NCBI GenBank assembly: GCA_037043235.1
Contig: JAWRVZ010000048.1
Location: 2,486,001-2,550,000, forward strand
DNA from: Rhodeus uyekii
Lineage: Eukaryota > Chordata > Actinopteri > Cypriniformes > Acheilognathidae
Direction of reading: 5' to 3'
DNA length: 64,000 nucleotides
The notes below the pieces were generated by a model. The model saw only the letters and a list, made by a program, of their open reading frames with translations, was not told the DNA's origin and did no database searches. Made by a program: the position numbers and the translations under genes. Positions 48,100 through 60,228 of the stretch are shown here, in pieces (position 1 is the first letter of the stretch; every line of letters begins with the position of its first letter).

Positions 48100-49650
48100 C
48101 TGCAGTGGTAAAGCTACGTTTTTTTATGTATGCAAGCAGAGGACTTGAGAAGAAATGAGGGTTTGCATCAAACAACTTCAAACTCATTTTGGAGATTGTT
48201 AGTTGTTTAGATGTCCTTGGATCGATGGATTATTTCAATGCTACTTTGATCTTTAAATGTGCTTTAAAAGAACTTCCCTGTTTGCCCTCTATACCGTGAC
48301 GGACTAAAATATTGGTACAGCTGTATCTGCCGGTGGATTTTAAATTGCTGTGTCAAGTGTTGAGAGGAAGCTAGGAGGGGAAGCTGACCTGGCCCTCTAC
48401 TCAAAGATAAAGAGGTCTGCTTTGTACCCAGAGTCTCACTCGGCTCAAGGGTCCTATTCCACTTTGAGCATGATGTGGATCTTTTTATAGCTGCATCTAA
48501 GGATGGGGGGCTTGAATAATTTGGGTTACCTGACAACTTATCTTTATGAGTTGAAGAGGGTGAGTCGCAACATTGTAAAGCCACAAAGGGGCTATTATGA
48601 GAGGACAGACCTTGACATACTGTTACACACCGATGTGCTGCTGAGGGATGTCAATGTAATTAATATTGTGCAAGGGCTGATTGTCAGGTGACTGCATTTT
48701 TTTCCATGTCTAAGCATTTATAGCTATTTCATGAAGTGTTTTGGATTTGATGTAACTTGTTTTCTGTCATTTCTGATCTAGAAAGTCTGGATTAGCAGAA
48801 ATAAATAAAATGATGTGCATTGAATCGGAACAACATCTTCAAAAAACATAATTGGAGTCTTCAGGATCAGTCTCCTGGGTTCAAGCTCTGCAGCAAGACA
48901 AACTCATTTGCATCCGTCTGCATCAAGGATATCTGCACTGGAAGGTCAAATGCCAATGCTGTCACTCTTCTAAGGTTGTCGGAAATAAAAAAAAAATGAA
49001 ACGCAGCTGTTGCTGTGGCTTGTTTAGGATGCGTTCCAAAATTGTGCAATATGGTACTGAACATTTCCAGCCCCATCACCAAAATTATCTCCATTTTAAC
49101 GCTTGCCTGTTCCACGTACCATTAGCTGATATTGTTTTTGGCTTCCGAGCTAATGTGCGCTCTGAACCGAAGGATGTTTTGAACATCGAGGGCCGCATTA
49201 CCGGTTTGGTGGCACAAAAGTAAGACGAAAACATCACTTGCATACTTCCAAATCCACAAATCGTAAATGATGCCTCTTAATTGGCATGATGGGCTTTGGG
49301 AGGGGCCGTCAGGGGAGGCTACGATGTTTAATTTCCCCACTGATTATTTCACTTATCTCATTTTGGGGGGGGGGGGGGGGGCACTGCAGCAGAGAGGACC
49401 TGGGAGGGAGATGGCATGCGATTGACGACATTTGCAATTGAGTTCAAGGAGGTTTGGCTAATTGAGAAGGCAGCGATGATATCTGACAGGCACCAATGAA
49501 TCTGTTGATTAGTTTAATCATGGTATTTAATGGAACTCCTTGAGCCGTGGGGAAACGTTAAAGTGCGATGATTTTGCAGGTTGGGAGTCATTTTCAGCCT
49601 CCGTGGCACTGCTAGTTTGCAGCCTGGCCTGAAGATGTTCAAAGTCTTGT
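48100..49650. other. Repeat-poor block downstream of slitrk5, candidate regulatory DNA
   Basis: About 1.5 kb with little repeat content and balanced composition, notably 49130-49640 with 'gattagtttaatcatgg' and 'ggctaattgag' homeodomain-type cores. A 17-G run interrupts it (49365-49381). Open frames at 48264-48584 (minus) and 48852-49223 (plus) have no family resemblance. It is a good candidate for conserved enhancers of slitrk5. Confidence 0.35.
49365..49381. repeat. Run of 17 G
   Basis: A homopolymer tract with quadruplex potential, preceded by TTTT. Confidence 0.9.
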
Positions 49651-49949
49651 TTGCTATTTATTGCTAATTTGTTTACACACCTATTCGTATGGGTTTTCTG
49701 GATGATTTAGTCATTTATTTGTGCATTTCTTTATTCATTTATATTGTTATGCAATTCTTTGGACCCATCCGTGGGTGTTTTATCTGATCCATTCAATGTT
49801 CTTTTTAATTTTTATTATTGCATGCATCTCCACAGGTCTGTCGCTACTGTTTGGGGTTGTTTATGTATGTTTTTGAGCAGCTCCTTATTTTACAGTCCTG
49901 TACCGCATGTACTCACTATTCACTTATTGTATTAATTACAATGACCGCT
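49651..49949. other. Intergenic DNA
   Basis: AT-rich sequence with nothing recognisable. Confidence 0.5.
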
Positions 49950-50045
49950 CAATAACTAGGTGCCAACCCCTAAATCTAACCTGAACCCATGTAGTTACCT
50001 TATATTACCCTGCACTTGCTTAGTTGAGTACACTGTAAGTACTCA
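49950..50045 (+). repeat. Interspersed repeat fragment
   Basis: The string 'caacccctaaatctaacctg' followed by 'tgtagttaccttatattacc' and 'gagtacactgtaagtact' resembles, from memory, a dispersed fish repeat with a 'tacactgtaagta' end. It is a single partial copy here. Confidence 0.4.
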
Positions 50046-51260
50046 TAATTGCAAATAATGCAAAATATAATGTAACTTTTATTTTATGAACTCTAATATT
50101 ATTCAAGGTGTGCTTATTTCCATTGTGCAGATGAGGTTATTAAGGACATGCTATGTAACGCAAAATTGGAAATGCAGTATATCACTTTACTTGCTCAAGC
50201 TATGCCAAGAGCTAATGGAGATAATTACGCATTGAATGGTTTAGGGGCTTGTTCTTCCCTGCATGTGTTTATCCTTATCAAGTGTTCAGTTGTATTCAGT
50301 TGATTTGGACAGTGGACAAGGCCTAAATTGGCCCTCAATGGGCCCCTAGAAGCCAATAAAGTGGTTTATAAAGCTAAAACATTCAGATTGCATGCTTCAT
50401 CCATTCAAATGAATAAAGCGCGCTGCTTGTAGCCAAGTTCTCAGATGCTGTGAGAAACACAGTTAGCCATGCTTATGGGCTGGTAACTGTCAGCGGTTGC
50501 CATGGCAACTAGACACCTGTTGGTTTCTGGCTAATCCAAAGGAAATTACCATAAACATGGCTAACCGTGCTTCGTACGACTGCATCCGTGTACTTCGAAG
50601 GACGCCCGATACGGCTTCATCTTCCTGGATTATTGTGGAAAATGGTTTTAATCAGTTTATTTTTGGTGAATTAGCAGCTTTAAACTGATGGAGAAAAAAG
50701 CACAACAAAGAGACTCCAAAAGGCCCCTCTGCAGGAGCTGCCGGCTGTTTTATGTGCAAAAACACAACTGATTTGTTTTTGTCTCAACTCCCTTTGGGTT
50801 CTTTCGGGCTAAACTAACATCTGAAGCAGAGAGAGTTAGAAAGGAAACCTGACTTTGACGTGAGCGCTGTGATGCTGTTCTCATTTCACATGGGCTAAAT
50901 ATAATTTAATGTAGGCCAGCGCGAGTTTGGAGATTTCTGTTTTACCTACATCTTTTGGATGAATATGTGCCCGTTGGCAATGTTTTCTTTCGTAAAACTC
51001 TCTGCGATTGCTTGTCCACATCTTTCTGCCAAGGGAAAAAAAAGCATAAGACACTAAACTACTTCCTTAAAATGAATGCAAATGTGTAATTCTGTAAAAG
51101 GATATGACAATTGACAAGAGTTTTCTCAAGAGCGTACTCTGTTTCTATTTTTTTATTTTTTTATTTATCTATTACTTGAAAGCCTGTGTTAATAATTATG
51201 TATGCCTTTTGTTTTCTGTCCTATGTACTGTCAATATCTTCTCCTGTAAATATGGGCAAT
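50046..51260. other. Intergenic DNA, partly repeat-poor
   Basis: The segment 50430-50960 has balanced composition and no recognised repeats. No gene is seen. Confidence 0.4.
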
Positions 51261-51496
51261 GTGATCTCATTTGTATTTGTGTGTGTATGTATACATGTAT
51301 GTATATATACATAGTGTATGTATATATACATATATATATAGTGTATGGATCCTATGAGATCCATAGAATTTTAAACACAGGATTATTTTATATTATTTCT
51401 AATAATATAAATGAATAATATGTTTAACTTAATCATATTTCATTGATGTTTTTGTACACTTTGCTCAAATATATATGCAAATACAAATGAGATCAC
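51261..51496. repeat. Fold-back element: perfect 19-bp inverted repeat
   Basis: The arm 51261-51279 (gtgatctcatttgtatttg) is the exact reverse complement of 51478-51496, with 198 bp between. The loop contains a TATG/TATA-rich microsatellite-like tract (about 51283-51342) and a second hairpin, TATGGATC ... GATCCATA (51344-51365). No target-site duplication is evident. It may be a small MITE. Confidence 0.75.
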
Positions 51497-51982
51497 GCTC
51501 ATATAGTGAGAGTTAACCTTATGTATTTGTGTGTGGAATGATCCAGGCGTAATTTCGGGGTTCAGTTTAACACTATTGTACTTTCCCTATCAGCACCGGT
51601 GCCTGTGACACCCTGATGGGTTGTGTGTTGGTTTCGACTTCATGCTGTATTTATTACTGCTTTTTTATTTGTTTGTTCACAAAACTGCACCTGGCGATAG
51701 GCAGCCACAGTAACCCTGTCGTTTGATAAATAGCAAGCGTTGCATAACTGACTCCCTGCATCCCAGCCCTTGTGATGTCTGGCCAAAAAAAAAAAAAAAA
51801 TGAAAATACAACAGGTTGATGTATCACTCCGTGAGTGTTTCAAGCCGTTTAACAACAGGCTTTACATCATAGTCGCACAACAGCCAAAGTCACATTGGGT
51901 GAACTTGCCAGGGAATAATATGTGAACATGTTTTCTGATGCCTGTGTAAATTGATGATTGCTGAACTTAAATCTTCTGTTTG
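51497..51982. other. Intergenic DNA
   Basis: It contains a 17-A run near 51784. No gene is seen. Confidence 0.5.
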
Positions 51983-52083
51983 CAGCAGTGGTGCACGCAA
52001 CACTCAGGTCTTGGGTTTATTCCCAGGGAACACACATACTAATAAACTGCTAACCTCCCATGCACTATAAGTCACTTTGAAGT
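51983..52083 (+). mobile_element. Degenerate SINE-like copy
   Basis: It preserves 'caggtcttgggtttattccc', then 'agggaacacacatactaata' and 'gcactataagtcactttga', in the same order as the copies at 18292 and 29541. The B box and the tail have decayed. Confidence 0.5.
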
Positions 52084-54967
52084 AAAACACCCAATCCATG
52101 ACTGTGAAAGACAGACCGGAAGGATCCCACTGCATTGTCTCAATCAATTTATATGTGATCAGTGATTGAGGGCAGCTGGAGTGCAAACAACTGGGTCATT
52201 CCTCCCATGCAGTAGATGTTTATGCCCACATCGTATTGTATAGGCAAAAAAACACAAAAAGCTGTTATACCCTGTTGAAAGAAAATATTACACTCGTAAT
52301 TTTAAAAGATTGAAATCAAGATAAATAAATTTGCTTAGATTTGTTGTTATTTTTGTCATGTTCCTGCGAACTAAAACAATGTCTTCAAAGAAAACGTTGT
52401 AAGCAAAACACGTATTCTTCCGAATTATTTATTTATTTTGAAATGCTCCAGGAACTGCAATGATTATTTTGGAGGGAAAACAACTGCACACAGATTCTGA
52501 AGAATTCTGTGTGTTTTGTGATATTAGTAGTGTTTTATCAATCAAAAAATGACATTTAAACCAATTGATCTTTTAATCATTATTTTTAAGGTTACAGAGT
52601 TAAAATGTTGCTGCATTAAAAAAAAAAAAAAATTAGTTGTGTTGATTTGATTGATTTGATACATAATCTTGAAACACCTACTGCAAACATGTCTATTCCA
52701 ATATGCAATGAATACATTAGCATGTGTTTATTATTTTTAAATTTTTTTAAAGCTGTTTTAGCTTTGTTGTATTTTTGTCAAGATACTTGATGCGTGAGTG
52801 CCAGATTGATGCGTTGTCTTTTCTGGAGGCTTTTGGATTGTACTTTATCTAAAAATTACTTCTGGCCTCAAATTCATATTCAGCACATACATGTTCAGAT
52901 ACACACTCTTTCATGAGCACATATCATGCTTGATTGAAACATAATCTCCATTCACAACAATTTGATTTCATGCATGATTCATGCCCATTATAAGGAGATT
53001 GTTTCCGATGGCAGTTGCAGAGCTGATGTTTTTTATTTTAGATATTGTTATTTCTTCCTCCATTGTTTGGCATATGTTGTATATGTTCATAAAGAAGTGC
53101 ATACATGTTGTTGTATAAATGCAATCTATAGATGTGTTTAATCTCTATTTTATACTGCTGTGCAATTCATCCTGGATGATTTAGTTCTTTCGGTTGTTTT
53201 GTCCTTCCCTGGTTTTGCTGTCTGTAGCAGAAAGCACGGTAAGGAACGACATGTCGATCCAAATTGAGGCTCTCAAACAGAAACAAGCTGCATGAGATAG
53301 CATGTCTAATGAAGTGCTGCTGAAGAGACGCTGTAATTTCCGGCTTGTGAGACTGATGTTGTCTTAATGAAGATACAGCAAAAAAAGCAAAAGAAAAGAC
53401 ATATCATCCATAAATATGTTTGGCTTGTTTTGAACTTGTGGAAACGGAGAATAAGTTACCCCCCCCCCCCCCCCATTATTATTAATACAGTACATTGTGT
53501 CCTATTTTTACATGTGAGTTAGTGCCGTTATCTCTAGACCTCCATTTACTGCTCAAACTGCTCATGTTCAATGGGAAAATCAGATTGCTTAAATTCACAA
53601 GCCTTCCCATTATTCTGTTATTTTTCCTTCCCATTATTCAGCGTTATCACACACATTTCCTTTCATGTAGATTCAATAAATCCTGTAAATCACATTTTAC
53701 AACTGCTACTAGTTTTACTCTTTTAAAGAAACTATTTGTCAACATCTGTACGTTGCAAGCTGCACTGTGCCTGTGTGTCGATCGTAGATGGATAGATGGA
53801 AATACAGTGTGTGTAATGGATTGCATGCTTAAAAATGTGAGAATTATTTTAGCAGTTATTTTTTCCTGCAGAGATTATACATCAGGTTTGAAATGAAAAA
53901 TGCAGTAGCACTTTTCATAATATTGGCAAATAATTTGTTATAGCATGTATTAATATTTGTTAGCATTAGTTATTACAAATACAAGTTAGTTCAGGTCCAT
54001 TAAACAGATAAATTGTTTGATTCTATTAGTGAATTAATAAATGCTTTAGAATAATTTTTAATTGTTAGCTAATGCTAACTAATGCCTAAAATGCTTGAGC
54101 AATGCTGCTAATGTCGTCTTTACCAAAAATGCTGCACACAGTGAGATATAAAATGTTTTCTTTCAATCTTCCTTCAGCATTTAATTTGAACTGCGCTGAT
54201 TTTAAAATTCATGAGCAATTACCTTGAACTAATGATTGCGATTTCCTCTAGGAACACCCAGGTGAAGGAATATTGGATTAGTAAATTAGCAGTCAAAAAA
54301 ACTGACCCAAGTCTCTATTTTTAATAAATTGAGCATCAAGTCAGAATCATACTACTCATTTGCACATAAAGCTTTAATAAAAATGTTTACTAGTAGCATT
54401 ATTGCACAAGCATACAATAGATGTATTTGACAAGCATGCTCATAAGCATTACTATTCAGAAATGGTACCAAATGTACGCAGGGCATATTAACAGCTTTTT
54501 ACAATCATCACAGGTTTTCAAAATGCTTTCAGAAGGGTCCCAGGTTCATGCATTGTCTTCTTAATGGCCTTCTGGGAATGTGGGGCAACAGAAATGAATA
54601 ATTATACTCATTTAGAGTACCTCTGATCTCCAGGCCTTCTCTGAAGCCCAGCAATCATGTTTTTTTTTTTTTTTCCTCTCTCTCTTCTTGAACCTCAGCA
54701 CGCTAAGCACTAAAGTCCTTCCTTCGCTTGTCTGTCAACATGGATGCTTCGCAGACACCTCACCCTAATCCTGCCGATCACAGTTCCAGGGCTGAACTCG
54801 CCCCGTTGAGCTGATCGCACACTTGCATCCTCTCAAGCCGTGGCGTCAGATTCTAGGACTTAGGAAGGCCTTCACATCAAGTTTAAAGGACATTGAGTAC
54901 CAGCATTCCCCAAATAATTTGCTTTGACGCCAATCCGTGACCAATTTCCCTTGCTCCAATTCAAATC
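52084..54967. other. AT-rich intergenic DNA with a C-run and a repeat remnant
   Basis: A 16-C run lies at 53459-53474. The segment 53925-54090 ('tagcattagttatt' ... 'gctaatgctaactaatgc') resembles a common fish inverted-repeat family built of 'ttagttaatg' motifs. A 133-codon frame at 53495-53896 has no recognisable domain. Confidence 0.45.
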
Positions 54968-55572
54968 TTAAAGGCATACTTCAAGCAAGAAAATCTGAAA
55001 TCATTTTTCACTCATCCTTATGTCGCTCTGCACCTGTATGTTGTTCTTTTTAGTTCAGAACTTCAGAAATGGGTCAAATACATACACACACACATTAACG
55101 TATCATGGTTTCCGGAAAAAAAATTAAGCAACAAAAACTGTTTTCAACATTGAAAATAACAAGAAGTGTTTCTTGATTTCTGAAGGATCATGTGACACTG
55201 AAGGCTTGAATAATGATGGTATCAAGTCAGCTTTAATCACAGGAATGAATCATATTTTAGAATATAATAGAGTGGAAAATAGTTATTTTGAATTGTAATA
55301 ATATTTCACAATATTACCATTTTTATCACTGTATTTTTATTAAATATCATAAGAGATATATAATAGCATACAAGACTTCTTTCAAAACATTGTATTATAC
55401 AAAAAATAGTTATATATATGACTGAAAATGAGATTATTAGAGATATGATGACACATTTCCCCCCCTTTGAGTTCAGTGGAAAATATAACAGCCTACGGGC
55501 TACTTCTTTGGAATGGCATGAAGGCGAATGAATGATGACAAATGACTCTCATTTTTAGGAGAACTAACCCAA
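54968..55572. mobile_element. Inverted-repeat element interrupted by an R1 repeat
   Basis: The left part starts 'cttaaaggcatacttcaagc' and contains 'ttttcactcatccttatgtc'. The right part ends 'ctcatttttaggagaactaa' plus 'ccc', the usual right terminus of the same family. Between them, 55140-55350 is a near-complete plus-strand R1 copy ('ggatcatgtgacactgaagg', 'atcacaggaatgaatcat'). The order suggests R1 inserted into the older element. Confidence 0.55.
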
Positions 55573-56300
55573 TTACATGAACATCATAGTTGATTGCAGA
55601 AGCAAGGTCAGAGGTTTGCAGACAGATATAGCTCTATGGCCTGTTTTTCGTAGCATCACTTTCGTTGCATAATTCTTAGTCAATCTGTGTCGGTCCCCCA
55701 CGTATCTGTGTGTTCACAACTGTGAGAACATTACATAACCATCACTCCTTGCTGCAAGAGTAATTATAGATACTTTGAGATTTTGAAAATGGTAACAGCC
55801 CTTGTTTTAAATTGTATGAAGAGTTTGAATTCTGCAAAGCTCTTTCAGAGCGAAAGTTTAATGGTACATAGATCAAAGATGAGTTCTGAGTCATGATCGT
55901 CCTTGTCCTCTGTTTGATTTCATGAAGGTCTGCTTCTTGTCTTTATTATCTTCGAATATTTAGTTTCTGTCAAATGTTTGAGAATACTGTCTATTCTCTA
56001 GTACGAGTTCAAGGTGTGATCTTCGCTAAAATCTTTAGGGGTTATTGCTGTCAGACAAAAAATGTACATTTTGTACAGTTTATAAACCAATGGACTCCAG
56101 AGTAAGCATATTTGATCAGAACTTGGCATCACATATTTTGTAAAGACCCGGTGTTTACAAAATGATCCGGTTATCATAGGGACTCTTCAGCAAGTTTATT
56201 TATTCATAACGACATCCATAGAGCTTTGCAAATCCAAAAGCATGATTCCTTCATGCTAAGACTTGAATCTATGCTAGTGTTGACAGGTACATACACTGAG
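55573..56300. other. Intergenic DNA
   Basis: No gene or element is recognised. Confidence 0.5.
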
Positions 56301-56956
56301 TGCATTTACATGACAGCGATGTACTAAAAATGCGTACAGACGACATCGTTGGCCATGTAACAGATGAAGGCCAGGGTGGTGTGAGTGGATCAGATGTAGG
56401 CTGATCTTCTGATCTCAAGATGCATACTAGCAACTGACGCTAGAGGCTGCGGTCTCTCGATGTCAAGAGCTGTGCTATTGTATGCGTACTTTAGAGTGCA
56501 CACCACCCACCCTGGTTCAAAACCCTCTTGAAGTGGGTCGAGTAGGACCGCTTACATTTGGTGCCGTGACCCGGCTGGGAGTGAGGAGTAGAATGGAGGA
56601 CAGATAGTAAGAGCTGTTCATGTAAACCTCACTCCCAGATCTCAAGTTATCACCTCCCAAGCCAGAGACACAAAACAAGTCGAATAGAACCAGTTACATC
56701 AAAATTATCTCATTTCACACTGATCTGCAAAATTTTATTAAAATGCTGTATTATTCATGTACGGCCAGTTGCTGGTGATGTCACTTTGTAAAGAAAAACT
56801 ACTTGCCTATAGACTGTACGCATAATACTTACACGCACGACACAAACATTTTCATGTTTACACAGAGACGATAACGGTATTGTTTTTTAAATGTATTTAT
56901 TTTTTTGTGTTCATGCTAAAACCCATGCCCCCAAAATGCAATTGTTGTGTAAATGA
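56301..56956. mobile_element. Inverted-repeat element containing a tRNA-like SINE insertion
   Basis: The ends are 'tgcatttacatgacagcgat' and, in reverse complement, 'tcatttacacaacaattgca', forming imperfect inverted termini. Inside, 56340-56640 has a B-box-like 'ggttcaaaaccc' (about 56514), then 'gggtcgagtaggaccgctta' and 'tttggtgccgtgacccggct', a tRNA-related repeat I recognise loosely from fish genomes. The inner unit appears to have inserted into the outer one. Confidence 0.45.
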
Positions 56957-58559
56957 ATGGGTCAAATGCATAAAACGTTTTCTGTTTTTAAGTCAAAACC
57001 ATATAGCGTACACAGCCCCTCTGTGTCAAACAAAGAAATCAATCAATTTTAGCTCAGTGATTGTGCACAAAACTAAAACTATAACCAGTTATATATTGTA
57101 AAGTCAAGCAAACTTGTACATGAAAGCAACGTCATGACCAAAAACACAGCCGAGACCAAAGTTGATGCTCATTAGACAGTGAAGGATAGGAGAATGAATA
57201 AGTTCAAATAAAAGAAAAGTAGAAGAAGAAAGAGGATTAGAGAGTCAGGGCATTATCGGTACTTTCACGTGATCCATCAAGGGTCCAGGCAGACAGTGTT
57301 TGTTATAGCCGCGGTCATTATTCCACCTCTACAGCACTCCACAGACAGAACAAAGCTTAGCGCCAATCCCCCAGGGCTTCTTGGTCGAGGCGAGGATTGA
57401 TTCATACTTGTTTTTGGACCATTTAATTACCCTTCTTCTTACTGAAGGTTCCACTTCCTTTTTGCACTACAAAATGTACATTCGAGCATGACCGATGGAT
57501 CTCTTTTTCCACTTGCTGTAGGAGATGCTTTTGATTTATTTTACTAACTTATGTATTTAATATGGAACATTGGTACAATGTACCTCCAACTAAATTTTTG
57601 CAAAAATAATTGTACATGTTACCGTATTATGTCATGACCTTAAATTCATTTTACCATATTACATGATTTTTTAATGTATAGATTTTGTATGCATAATAAG
57701 CTCCATGTAATTGGCTTTTCAGATGTAGAAAAGTTGTTTAGTAGCTGACCTGGTGCAGCATTGCACTTGAAGAGTGTACAGGTACGAATCTCGTGAAGCA
57801 TGAGTCACGATCAAAAAATGTGTAGAAGCAAGCTAAAATGCCATGGCTGCTCCAGCAAATGGCTTTTATTTCATGTTTGCTTTTGTTAACACTAGTGGTT
57901 AGGTGGTGTGTTATTTGCAAATATAATAGAGCATTAACCTTTTAGATTTTGTTTCCGTACTTCTATGATACCTATAACTAACAATGGAATAAAACATTCC
58001 CAGATTCGCATTCATCTAGTTTGTATAAAACTGAACGTTCTATTGCCGCCACTCACTGGACACCACGTTGAAAGAGTCACGAGCAACGTAATATCATTTT
58101 TCCAGAATTTTTCCAGAACCTGCGCTGTTCTCATAATACTATTGAAGTCCGCATGAATTTAGAAAATAATGTACCAGTAGGCTGTTGCAACCGAGAGATA
58201 TTCAAAACTTTGTGAAGGTAAGCACTCAATAAATCTGTAACAGATCACAAAAGCATACTGACTCTATTGCGCAAAAAAATAAATTAAATCTTAACAAAAT
58301 CCATCTGGTGCAGCATTTGGTCAACCAGCCTTTCCTTAAATGAGCAGCTTTCCCGGAGGAGAGGAAAAAAAATCACAAAAGAGATCTCTTTTGATATCTC
58401 AATTGAGTCGAGAGCCTAAGAATAACGCTTCTGATTCTCAAAATTGTGTCCCAGAGAAAAATCTCACACAATGACTTAAAGTTTGTTTAGACTTTCTAAG
58501 ATAACAATTTATCAAAATGAAAAGTCAGAAATGTATGTATAAACTAAAATGTTCTGCTA
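56957..58559. other. Intergenic DNA, with possible tRNA-like fragment at 57735-57800
   Basis: The segment 57735-57800 holds an A-box-like 'gctgacctggtgcag' and a B-box-like 'ggtacgaatctcg', suggesting a fragment of a tRNA-derived SINE of another family (weak). Otherwise the stretch is AT-rich with no gene. Confidence 0.4.
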
Positions 58560-59200
58560 TCCACATTCATTTTGTGAATGATTTGAGGGAGGCATGAATG
58601 ATAATGAAGTCATCCGAGTTATGAAAATGTGAAATTTTCCTCCTGGTTGTATTTCAGATCTTTGGTTTGAAGAAGATGCACTTTAGTCATGTAGCAATTA
58701 TCGCATAAGCCAGGAACATGAGTTTTTTAGCTGCTGCTGAAAATGTCCGCTGGTGTTAATGAATGCACATTCATCTGATGGCCGCCACTCTCAGTAAAGC
58801 CGATGGGACGGCTAGCCAGCCTGCTAATGGATTGAAATTCCACATCCAGCTATTCCAACTAAATCAAGTGGCGCGCATGGAGGCCAGGGTTTGGCAGGCG
58901 GCGTTGTGTGGCGTAAACAAAAAAGTGACTGACTAATGGTCCTTCCCTGTCAAACGGCCATCACTGGCTCTCAAAGGAATGATTGATTGTATCCTTTCTG
59001 GTGACTGATGTTGACAGTAGCAGAATCATAAAAATGAATCGAGATGCTTTACTAAATGAGCATGATAAATGAAGGCGTCCAGAGCATTTGCCACCATGTG
59101 ATTATTCGTTATGCAAATTTCCCCTCCCAAAAACACAACAGCTTGGAATTGGAATTTGTCATCATGGGTCTGATATATAAATACAGCTGGGTTGATTCAA
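58560..59200. promoter_or_regulatory. Candidate conserved non-coding regulatory block
   Basis: Repeat-free sequence, less AT-rich than its surroundings. It holds an octamer ATGCAAAT (59111-59118), repeated 'gactgatgttgacag'-type TALE cores near 59002, and 'ggaattggaatttg'. There is no coding signal. It is about 12-13 kb beyond the slitrk5 stop and plausibly regulatory. Confidence 0.4.
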
Positions 59201-59450
59201 CTGCACTTTTGAGGTAACCAAATCAAACCCGTAATCACGAATTCGGTGAAATGCAGCTATTCAAACAGAATGAACAAAATATGCTACCAAATTAGTTTGA
59301 ATGCAACTGTATAACAAATCTATTTTTTTTCCTTTTTTTTTGCTGTATAATTGCCATGTGCGAACAACGACATTTGTCGTGTTTTTTTTTTTTGCTATTA
59401 TAATTTAGCAATTTAAGCAATCTTATTTGCAAGATTTTTGCAAAACTCCT
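59201..59450. other. AT-rich intergenic DNA
   Basis: T-runs and nothing else recognisable. Confidence 0.5.
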
Positions 59451-59578
59451 GGTTTCACTTTATTTTGATAGTACCTTTAATACATTCTGTTGACTAGAAG
59501 TAATATTGCACCTACATATCTACTAACTCTCATTAGAGTATTAGAAGGGTTTGGTTTAATTTAGAATAAATTGACATG

Positions 59579-60228
59579 TACACTATATTTAAAAAAGTTG
59601 ACAGTACAATCAACTTGGATGTTTAAGTCATTTAAACTTAAAGGACATTTAACTGACTTAAAATGTGTGAATCTTGTATAAATTATTTAAAAAAAGTTGA
59701 AAATGTATTAACTTATGTTAATGAGTTAAACCAATGCAAAAACATATTGTAACACTTGTTCCTGTCTATTGGGTCTTCTTTGTCACTTCCTGTTGGTGAG
59801 GTCTTGGGAACACTTCCTGTCAGTCGTGTCATCTGTACACTTCCTGTCTGTAAGGCCATTGTTTCTCTTCCTGTCGTGTGATCACTTAATCGTTAGTCTA
59901 ACCAGGTGTTGGTCATTCCCTCGTGTATAAAAAACTCTGGCATTTCCCTTGTGTTTTTTGGTGGTTGAAGTTAGTGATGTTGTTAGTTGTGTGTGGATGT
60001 CCTGTCTGCCTGTCTCTCGAGTTTCATCTGAGTTTTGTTTTGTTCTGTTCCGTTCTATGCACGTGAGTGCTTATTTTTAGTGTTTAAAGTCTTTTGTTTG
60101 CGTCTATTATCAAAGTGAGTTTGAGTTTTGAGATCTTTCCTGCCTCCTGCTTCCGCATTCCACACGTCTGTCTCCTCGCCTTATAACAAATATGTTGTCA
60201 TATTGATCATATTAGTTTTTACAGTGTA
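59579..60228. mobile_element. MITE with TACACTRTA termini, split by an LTR
   Basis: The left end 'tacactatatttaaaaaag' and the right end, in reverse complement 'tacactgtaaaaacta', form terminal inverted repeats. Internal 'aagttgacagtacaatcaac' is typical of this group. The LTR at 59748-60188 interrupts it near its right end. Confidence 0.5.
59748..60188 (+). mobile_element. Solo LTR candidate with TATA box and 27-bp tandem motif
   Basis: A 441-bp TG...CA interval flanked by catat/aatat (four of five bases). It has a TATA box (TATAAAA, 59926-59932). Four copies of c[a/t]cttcctgt start at 59784, 59811, 59838 and 59865, exactly 27 bp apart, with a degenerate fifth at 59753. The related LTR candidate at 5379 has one such motif. 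No retroviral genes flank it, so this looks like a solo LTR left by recombination. Confidence 0.6.

Noticed and set aside
48852..49223. 123-codon frame after slitrk5
   Set aside because: The frame begins at TTG rather than ATG. It is overlapped by an open minus-strand frame and has no recognisable domain.
53495..53896. 133-codon frame, Leu/Cys-rich
   Set aside because: The composition is that of random AT-rich DNA. It has no start context, no domain and no neighbouring exon signals.
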